Position numbers and translations under genes: made by a program
Shown here: piece by piece, positions 57,054 to 64,000 of the stretch
How positions within the stretch are numbered: position 1 is the first letter of the stretch
How the letters are laid out: every line of letters begins with the position of its first letter
The notes under the pieces: model-generated
The model's database searches: none
What the model saw: the letters and a program-made list of their open reading frames with translations, nothing else
Told to the model about the DNA's origin: nothing
Assembly: GCA_026075535.2 (NCBI GenBank)
Contig: AP026549.1
Location: forward strand, 5,642,001 to 5,706,000
DNA: 64,000 bases
Direction of reading: 5' to 3'
Origin: Tricholoma matsutake
Lineage: Eukaryota > Basidiomycota > Agaricomycetes > Agaricales > Tricholomataceae

Positions 57054-57510
57054 GGTCGTCGACCAACGACCACTGACAAACATACTCCCAGGCAGACCCT
57101 TGTGGATATGCCCGCATGGGATTCCCTTCTGGATAACAAGGGACTACTGGATAAGAAGGGTGTCCTCAACCTGTCCCAAATGCTGCCTCTTCGCTTGGAG
57201 GAGCACGAAGGCAGACCACACCTGGGTGAGGACCCAATATGAAGAATGGTGTTTTGAGGAAGAACGAGATGGGGAAGACTACATCCCGGAAGACTTCTGT
57301 GTTGACCGAACAGGGCTTCGCCCTGGCATGAGGCCACTGGTGGGTGTGAGCAGACCCCTGTGGATCGATCTCCAGTGGAACACCCATTACGACAAAGAAA
57401 GCGGATATGGTCTGGCGAAAAGACTCCTGCTCGGAGAACACAGAGAGTTGGGAACACTGCTGCGCTCCAACCGATTCCCTCAAACCCCACGATCCCACCC
57501 CACCTCCTGA
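57054..57510 (+). CDS. extra ORF between pol and 3' LTR (element B), Cys/His/Trp-rich
   Basis: Open frame of about 150 codons without an ATG. It contains PLWICPHGIPFW, CPKCCLFAW and EEWCFEEERDGEDYIPEDFC, a cysteine/histidine/tryptophan pattern that could bind zinc. It replaces the transmembrane ORF of element A, although the bases just after pol and just before the LTR are shared. I know no family for it; expression would need splicing or fusion. Confidence 0.35.
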
Positions 57511-57570
57511 CTAGAGAGGAGAAAGAGATTTTGATCGAAGTCAGTGACTTCGAAGATAGAGAGAGGGTGA

Positions 57571-58392
57571 TGTTATGATTTGTCTACAGGAACCCGCCAG
57601 TATGGGCAGTTCATTTTTTCTCATTCGACTCAACTCTCTTCTGATGGAAGACACCTTGACGCATGGTGACTCCATGCACCCGAACCCACTCCCACATGCA
57701 CCGTGATACGACCACCCCCTTTACATGAGGTCCGGGACATCGGACCCTTGACATCGGATCCTTGACATCGGATCCTTGACATCGGATCCATGACATCAGA
57801 CACCTCATGCTACACATGAGGCTTATCTCTTATTGTTCTCTGACATGCTGCGCTGCAGCACTCTGTGACATTGGACGCCTCATGCAAGGCATGAGGCCTG
57901 TCTTTTCTATTGTTCTTTCTATTTATACTTGATAACAATCCTACGTTCCGATTGGACAATAGATATCTTTGAACCATATATAAGCTGTAGTAATACTGCC
58001 TGTATTCCTCAGCTTGACCTAATTCAACCAACAGTCTTAGACTCAACCAGAACACTCGACAACTAAGGAAGTCCCTTAGTTGTGATACACTCGAACTCGA
58101 CAGCTTAGGAAGCCCCTAGCTGTGATAACCCGAACTAGACAGCTTAGGAAGCCCCTAGCTGTGATAACCCAAACTCGACAGTTGGAAAGCCTCCAACTGT
58201 GATACACGAATGAACGGTCTACTCAGAAAGCCTCTGAGTATGGATAGCCGTGATTACTTGAGGAAGTACCCAAGCGAAGGCAAGAAGCCCGATACACTAG
58301 GAAAGTCTCCTAGTGCGATACCGATACAGTTGGAAAGCCTCCAACTGTGATATACAAAGCTGAGGCTGAGTCAAGGACCTATAGTCTTAACA
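57571..58392 (+). repeat. 3' LTR of gypsy B
   Basis: 822 bp. It differs from the 5' copy by extra CTTGACATCGGATC tandem units (about 57745-57790) and a CTCATGCTACACATGAG hairpin block resembling the LTR of element A. It is preceded by GAAGATAGAGAGAGGGTGA. Confidence 0.93.
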
Positions 58393-59300
58393 CGCTAGCA
58401 ACAACAGATTTTCCATCAACTGTGAACTCTTCTTCCCTGTCCTCATCATCTGCAAGTGTTGCCAAATCCACATCCTGAGCCACTGCATCATCAGGGTGAG
58501 TGATGCAAGCTCGCTCCATTCACTCTTTCAATTGGAATCAACCCTGCCCTTGTTCCTTGTGAATGTCTTCCATTTTTTGATGTATCTTGTCAGGACATGT
58601 CAGCCTTCCTTCCATTACAGGCTCCTCACAGCCAATAATAGCACAGATAAAATTATGGTCCCTGTGGCCAGGGCAATAGCAATCATGATTGGTGGCTAAT
58701 GGAGTATGGCAATTATGCTGACCACAACAGCAGAATCCAATTGTCACCCCATCAATAACAACAACCCAGCACTTTACATTGACTACACCATCTGGACCTG
58801 CATAGAAACAGCAACATCCATGACAGTAGTGGTGGATCTCAGGCTGGCTGTACAAGTGCATGCACTGATTTTATGCCTGCATCATAGCCTTGAAATGATC
58901 CTTTTGAAGCTCAGTGTGTGGAACAGTAAACATATCATGATGCCTTGCATGATCCTCCAACAAAGACAAGATGAGAAAGCCATTGTAAACATTGTTGGAT
59001 GACAGATCAAAATTAAAAGACCAATCCAATGGAGGAGAATGTCCATTCAATAGTGCAGCATTGTAGAAACAAGCGCAATTGGTTGCCAATGTCCTACCAA
59101 GGAGGTCAGTAAGAGTTGTAGGATCATAAGATAGACGATGACATGCCAAGAAACCAACATCAGTGTTATGAACATATTGATAACCTTCCACTCGACAAAC
59201 TGGTGCTCACCAACTTGTATTACATCAGGAATGCCATTGTAGTATATCCATCTACTGCCTTCAATGCAGAAACTGTGGTGATAGTTGATTTTACAGTCTA
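58393..59300 (-). pseudogene. KDZ transposase, N-terminal part with CxC5/CxC6 clusters
   Basis: From about 59300 the minus frame reads INYHHSFCIEG, YYNGIPDVIQVGEHQFVE, then after a frame change LGRTLATNCACFYNAALL and VYNGFLILSLLEDHA (end of CxC5), LYSQPEIHHYCHGCCCFYAG, WVVVIDGVTIG, CCCGQHNCHTPLATN, CYCPGHRD, ICAIIGCEEPV, CPDKIHQKMEDIHKEQGQ (CxC6). It continues FQLKERMERACITHPDDAVA and DLATLADDEDREEEFTVDG, reaching the gypsy B insertion site. The frame resumes at 51806. The upstream start was not located; the transposase was already frameshifted or has decayed since. Confidence 0.75.
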
Positions 59301-59606
59301 GGCAATGTTGTTAGTGATGATGCCTAAGAATTGCAGCTTCCTATCTATGTTGCTTACCCTTGCAATACAGATGGACAGACCATACTGGAATTACACCTTT
59401 TGTACAGCTTCACTATCACACCCAGTTGAATCTTAACAGTGAGCGGGTGTTCTCATCCGAATATCTACCTGAGTTCATCTAACATGGTTGCATATAGACT
59501 TTGAGCTGTTTAGTTAATGTTTGATTTTGCAGCCCTCCCTCCTCTCCCTGTTCTTTATTTTTATCTGTATCATATCTGGTACTCAAATGGTCTCTGCCTG
59601 CTTAAT

Positions 59607-59909
59607 TAGTGTTTTGAGGTCCAGTTGGGTTGCAGTCTTTTGCAGTCTTTTTAAAATTTAAACTGCCTCCTACTACCTCAAACAATAAGATAAAATCATG
59701 AAAATATTTGAGCAGACAGATCTGGCCAAAGACCAGGGGGTCATCTCTGGAACATAAGGATTCTGGTCAGTGATTGTCAATATAATCACAAATTTTAATC
59801 ATGGATAGAGAAGTGAAAATAATGGGGGGTCCTCTCTTTGACAAAATGATTTCATCCAGTCATTGCTGAGATACAGCAAAACAGCAAAAGACCAGACCTT
59901 GAAACACTA
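59607..59909. mobile_element. hAT-type MITE (element 3)
   Basis: 303 bp; ends TAGTGTTTTGAGGTCCAG and (reverse complement of the other end) TAGTGTTTCAAGGTCTGG. The 8-bp duplication TGCTTAAT lies at 59599-59606 and 59910-59917. It shares ends and subterminal TTTTGCAGTC motifs with the elements at 29013 and 30286. Confidence 0.85.
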
Positions 59910-60299
59910 TGCTTAATTACTGTAACTGTATGCCTTTTCTGTTTGTACTTAGCATGTCCGCTCCCTTGCCTATTCTATTTTGGGGTCCGTCCAGGTGGAC
60001 CTCTGTTTCCGCTACTATCTCATTCTGAGCATGCAGCAGAGGCCCAGGATCAGCCAGAATCACGCCCTGATGTGACTTGTGACATGTGTCAAAGACCCAG
60101 TTTGAGCTGATAACGAAAATTTCCACTGATTACACTCAAACACCATTCTTATACATATGATAACTATTCTTAAGGGCCCAACAGATAGCTTGGACATATA
60201 CCATGGGTTCTGTCTATTCAGATTTTCATTTTGCAATGCACAGTAAGTTTCCGAAGGTCACAAATATTTGGTTGGGTCAAAGAGGCATGAATGACTGTA

Positions 60300-60554
60300 C
60301 ACTGGGTGCAAGGCACAATACTGCCTGAGAAGTATCCTGACAGTATTCCTAATATTGTCAACATACTTCACTAGAGGTATTATGACAGTATTGTACTACA
60401 TTTTGATAGTACTGAAGGTACTGAAGTAGTATTCTATGTAGATTGGTATGCATACTGGCAAAATATCCCTTGGTGAGTATGGTGGCAGTATTAGGAGTAC
60501 TTCCAGAATACTGACATCATACCTTCTCAGAAGTATCTTGCTGTGCAGCCAGTG
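60300..60554. mobile_element. CACTG-ended MITE
   Basis: 255 bp with ends CACTGGGTGCAAGGCA and (reverse complement) CACTGGCTGCACAGCA, extending into ATACT..CTGAGAAG in both arms. It is flanked by GTA (60297-60299 and 60555-60557). The interior is dense in AGTATT/AATACT. CACT-type ends and a 3-bp duplication fit the CMC/CACTA group, to which Plavaka belongs. Confidence 0.6.
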
Positions 60555-61214
60555 GTAACGATCATTTTCCATTCCATTTTTTGTTTCCTTTTGTTTGTTC
60601 CTCTGCCAAATACACGAAAATGAGCCGAAAATGGCTACCGTGAACAACCCTAGTAGGACTAAGTACTAAGTAACTAAGTAACTAAGTTCATGCCAAGCAC
60701 ATGCATAGTACTTATACGTCACCACTGTCTTCGGCTTCCTCGGTCACGCTGTACAATCTCAGAGCACTCATGGTGCCAGGTTCTTCTATCATCATGATCT
60801 TCGGTGTCTTTCTGGTGTTCGATTCATGTCGTCAACCCTTCAAAAACCCAAAAGTTTAACGTTAGGCTGAAATTGTCATTGGTGAAGACGTCAACGAAAA
60901 TCATCAATCAGTTATATAGTAGCTATCGTCCATTATTTCATCGATTACAATATTATGCATGTAGGGTAAAGCCGACGCCTAAACGATGCTTCATATTCAA
61001 CATAAATCATTCTGCTTTAATTGCACAGAACTTAGCCCGAGATTTTCATCGCCCCTTGTGCTGTAAATGAGTGTGCTGTTCAGCGAGTGAGGTCTGGAAT
61101 CAACCTTGTTTGAACCCACGGATCTTTTGAGACGCGAACACCTCTCTCCGCCATCGACATCTAAATACATATCATCCTCGTTAGCGCTACTGATAGCTAA
61201 TGAGGATCACTGGA
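60555..61214. other. intergenic region, no supported gene
   Basis: Short tandem TAAGTAC/TAACTAAG repeats at about 60655-60690, then sequence leading to the 3' end of the DUF6534 gene. The plus frame at 60804-61070 has no ATG-supported or spliced model that I can defend. Confidence 0.4.
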
Positions 61215-62646
61215 TCACTGGATACAGGAACTGACCTGGGAATCTGGATTATTGCTTGCATCTCTCCACACATTCTTCTCCCTGCCTATTGTCTTGGAAT
61301 CATCCAAGTAGACGGAGGGGAGTCGTGCGAAGGTAGGTCCGCGCAATTGGGAATTAACCGCCAGACGTGAGGTCAGATCGGGTGACGTGGATAGTTCGCG
61401 CTCTTCCCTGCTTCCCATTATACGCATGCGACTGTTAAAAACCACAAGAAGCGTATTGCTATATAACTTGGCGACGATGAGAACGGGTACAGTGTAGTAA
61501 TTTGTGCGCGGAAATCCAAAGAACAGTCCGAGGTTCACAATCGCCATCAAGGCTGGGGGGCAACGCTGGTTCAAATACAGGCATAAGAGGCAAGGCAGGA
61601 AAAGCATTACCTGTAGTTGTTCCTGTCTCGATTGTAAGGCGAGTCAGACGCGTGACGAGTAAATGGGTCTCTCTAAAGCCTGTGTCACGCCGCGAGAGCT
61701 GATGTTATACACAGAGTGAGTGAAGTCATTCATATAGTAATGAACGTCTTCACTAACGAGGTACGTCATGCTCACTGCGATAGTTACGTCACAGAATACA
61801 CAGCATCCCCACCAAAACTGCATGATAGATTCGGTGATCGATAACAGTGGAGCGCACGAAAATGCTCACCCCAGCGGAAATGAACACCGCTGTTGTTGAC
61901 AGCTTGCTTAAACTACCAAGTTGATAACATTTGATACCTGTAACAATGCCTCCCATGCAACCTACAACTGAAACCTAGAGTCATGGATCATCAGCAAGGG
62001 CTCAAATACAGGCATGCTTGATTTATGCCATACCACAGATATTGCAAATCCAAGTGCTTTTGTTCGCGAGAGAACGTTGATTCGGTAAGCATAGAACACT
62101 TGGACGACACATCCGACTAAGAGTAATATGGACAATGGGTATGAGCAGGGAAATTTTGAGACGCACCAATCCCGCTCAGAAAAGGAATACTCAGGCAAGT
62201 GAGTTGTATGTTGTCAAGAGCCTCAAAGCTACCAAATCCGCGTCCGAAACTGGCAAAGGCGTCGTGCGTGATGATTACAGTTTGCAGGGTTTCTAAAGCG
62301 CATACGCCATATACCAGACACTTGCAAATCAACCTATCTTTCGGGAAGGCGATATAATATAAGTCTGGGCAGGAGGGGTGGGGAAACAATCGTTGACAAT
62401 CTGTCGTGAAACGAGGTGTCGTTACGCACAGACTTGGATAGTTAGTACCCCAAAGAGGCCCCAGTTCATCATATAACCAAGAACCTGTGTGAGGCGATAT
62501 ATCAGTGTTTCCATTCCCGTTGAAGGATCTGCACGCACCAAAGGCCCAGCACTGTAAGTCCAGAACGTTGTAAATTCCAGGTTAAATAATCATGTGAGGC
62601 GAGCTTACCTTTGTACAACATTTGGAGGAATTGCCGAAGCTGACAT
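61215..62646 (-). CDS. DUF6534-domain integral membrane protein
   Basis: Nine exons on the minus strand (62646-62609, 62551-62539, 62484-62430, 62364-62167, 62116-62034, 61974-61870, 61817-61754, 61679-61611, 61552-61215) join at GT-AG introns with phase kept, giving 320 residues. The start MSASAIPPNVVQ leads into helix 1 (GYMMNWGLFGVLTIQVYLYY) and a short loop AFPKDR. Further helices include LVYGVCALETLQTVII, GCVVQVFYAYRINVLS, VVSVVGCMGGIV, and FWWGCCVFCDVTIAVSMTYL, followed by THLLVTRLTRLTIETG, the DUF6534 signature helix. The C-terminal cytosolic tail is Ser/Arg-rich and ends SCIQ. DUF6534 proteins are multi-pass proteins expanded in basidiomycetes, with no proven function. Confidence 0.85.
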
Positions 62647-63867
62647 TTCGTGGTCCTACTGTTGAACTTGAGGATTAGAAACGTGGGACGAAAGATTGAT
62701 TGGTAAGGCATTATTTTATAGAGGACAGAGGAGATTGGAGCTATCTTTGGAGACGCCAAGGATGAATGATTACCAACTTGTTGCCTAAATTTACAAGTTA
62801 CGAAGTACTGACAATGAGGTAAGAAGACCTTCTCCTTTCGGAGCTAGCTGCCTCAAGGACTTCCTTCCAACAATCGTTAGTTCGCGAAAATCAAGTCAGA
62901 TCATGCAGATATATTTACCTTACATTCAATAAAAGTTACTGCCACGATGCTTGACAACATGAATAGTCAAATATAGTGTATGAGAATTCTTGGGTGATAG
63001 AGTGCACGAGCTGATCAGGTAGATGTAGATAGAGACCTCGAGGCGTACTAGTGAGAACGACATGACTATGTTTCGCCAATGAGGAGCTGTTTCGTCCGAT
63101 GACTCCGGTTAGATAAAAGACAACTCCGGGCCGAATTTGAGAAAACTCACTAAAAACAGTATTCTGATTGGGCGTCTTGATTCTTCATTCCGCCATTATG
63201 AGATTGTAGGCGATGAGAACGGGATAGTTCTTTTAGTTGCAGCAAAGCACTGAAACAGCGTTCATCCCTCCGAGCATGGAAGCTAGAATGAGATATTGTT
63301 ATACGAACATGAGTAATTCTCACCTCCACTGGGATTCATCTCAGGAGCGTCAGCAGGTGGTCCTCGAGTTTTTCCACGAGACACCTTCCGCTCCGTTCTA
63401 GCCGTTGCGAAGGAAAACTGATTCAGTTCAACTTTGTTAAATGGAGTGCCATTTTCTGCGATCGCAATTGGGAGGTCGAGGCAGGTCGAGGTATCCGTAT
63501 GTCCTTAGCTTTTGTTATGTAAGTATGTAGCATAGGCGGATATCAAGCAAGTAACAAGTAACATTGAAAGCCGTTGGTTGATCAGTTAACAAACAAATCA
63601 GTTAACAAACAAATCACCGCTCTTTCTTGCGCTGTATATAAGTACTTGTAGCCACGCATCATATATACATTAGAAGCAAGTAGCTAATAAGTATAACTAT
63701 TCCTTCTATACGTAGTCCTGAATCTCATGAGTTCCAAACTTCGGTCCTGGGACCTAAAAGCTTTCTCCTGGCATACACAAGGAGATCGGAGTCCCGTTTG
63801 CTAGGTCCTTTCTCTCCATTGTGATTCCGAATCCTCATGACACTATAACTGCTGACGAACACTGGCA
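62647..63867. other. intergenic region between divergent genes
   Basis: Shared upstream region of the DUF6534 gene and of the gene starting at 63868. A TATATAAG lies at 63635-63642, and two exact copies of ATCAGTTAACAAACAA lie at about 63582-63613. A short minus-strand coding-like stretch (63235-63480) is discussed among the rejected items. Confidence 0.4.
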
Positions 63868-64000
63868 ATGCCTCCACCCTTCCGTATATTCGCGAACTTG
63901 CCTGTAACTTCCGGCCTCATTGCAAGTACACGGGTGGTACCCCGGGCTCGCCAAATCGGACTTCGATCATTGCGCATGTCGTCTGCGACTTCCTCTGGCG
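63868..64000 (+). CDS. possible mitochondrial protein, N-terminal part only
   Basis: ATG at 63868 opens a frame running off the window. The first 44 residues begin MPPPFRIFANLPVTSG and continue with RVVPRARQIGLRSLRMSS. They contain eight Arg and no acidic residue, with hydroxylated residues between, which is the composition of a mitochondrial presequence. A TATATAAG lies 230 bases upstream. No domain is visible, so the enzyme or carrier cannot be named. Confidence 0.45.
   Translation, partial: MPPPFRIFANLPVTSGLIASTRVVPRARQIGLRSLRMSSATSSG

Larger units (their letters stand above)
51807..58392 (+). mobile_element. Ty3/gypsy chromovirus B, internally deleted
   Basis: LTRs of 744 and 822 bp, 5-bp duplication CGCTA (51802-51806, 58393-58397), self-priming site, gag, frameshift signal and pol colinear with element A. 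An ~860-bp deletion removes nearly all of the RT and a second deletion removes the end of RNase H. It lies inside the KDZ transposase gene in the opposite orientation. Confidence 0.95.

Noticed and set aside
61085..61165. tRNA-like signal on the minus strand (TGGCGGAGAGAGGTG then GGGTTCAAAC)
   Set aside because: The T-stem cannot close (GTGGG against AAGG) and there is no anticodon arm; it lies just beyond the DUF6534 stop codon and is probably chance or a worn tRNA fragment.
63235..63480. Possible small spliced minus-strand gene ending ..VSVLCCN, considered as a mating-pheromone precursor
   Set aside because: The end is not a CaaX box (no Cys at position -4), no start codon was found, and only one plausible intron supports it.
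63508..63763. Possible solo LTR starting TGTTATGTAAG at 63513 with TATATAAG and AGCTT on both sides
   Set aside because: The right end does not finish in CA, the AGCTT match is short and could be chance, and no second copy is in the window.

Overview
The window reads as a 64 kb piece of a filamentous basidiomycete genome, most likely an agaricomycete. Genes at both edges have many short GT-AG introns (about 45-65 nt) and belong to families common in mushroom-forming fungi (Con-6, Kre9/KNH-like GPI proteins, DUF6534 membrane proteins). The middle carries families that are repetitive in Agaricomycetes: KDZ transposase with CxC5/CxC6 cysteine clusters, Plavaka transposase, DUF6698 and GRF-finger proteins. 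Family names come from recognising the sequences; no search was run.

Layout: host-like genes occupy about 1-2.3 kb (Con-6 remnant, secreted GPI protein) and about 61.2-64 kb (DUF6534 protein, start of a possible mitochondrial protein). Almost everything between is a transposon island. From left to right it holds: an old minus-strand Ty3/gypsy relic cut in two by a composite insertion (3.0-14.4 kb); inside that, gypsy element A (6508-13501, site duplication ATGAG); a Plavaka pseudogene (15.0-19.1 kb); a DUF6698 pseudogene (20.5-21.9 kb); a solo LTR; a KDZ CxC5 fragment (22.9-23.5 kb); a foldback-like element (24.9-27.5 kb); two hAT-type elements with 8-bp duplications (29.0 and 30.3 kb); unrecognised coding remnants (31.8-33.9 kb); a Ty1/copia element D (36684-42182, GGAGA) sitting in a minisatellite; a frameshifted GRF-finger gene (43.2-45.0 kb); the youngest gypsy, C, on the minus strand (45129-51175, AATGT), immediately downstream of a KDZ transposase gene; gypsy B (51807-58392, CGCTA) inserted inside that KDZ gene; a third hAT element (59.6 kb) and a CACTG-ended MITE (60.3 kb).

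The three near-complete gypsy elements are chromoviruses (PR-RT-RNaseH-IN-chromodomain). They show self-priming like fission-yeast Tf1: the ten bases 28-32 nt after the LTR TATA box are the exact complement of ten bases lying two bases inside the element. In A and B the gag stop is directly preceded by a -1 slippery heptamer (GGGTTTT) and followed, six bases later, by a conserved hairpin. Copia D instead has a primer site matching the initiator-Met tRNA anticodon region (half-tRNA priming). LTR pairs differ almost only by transitions, mostly CG to TG or CA, and many nonsense codons are consistent with CGA to TGA, so CpG-directed decay is shaping the whole island.
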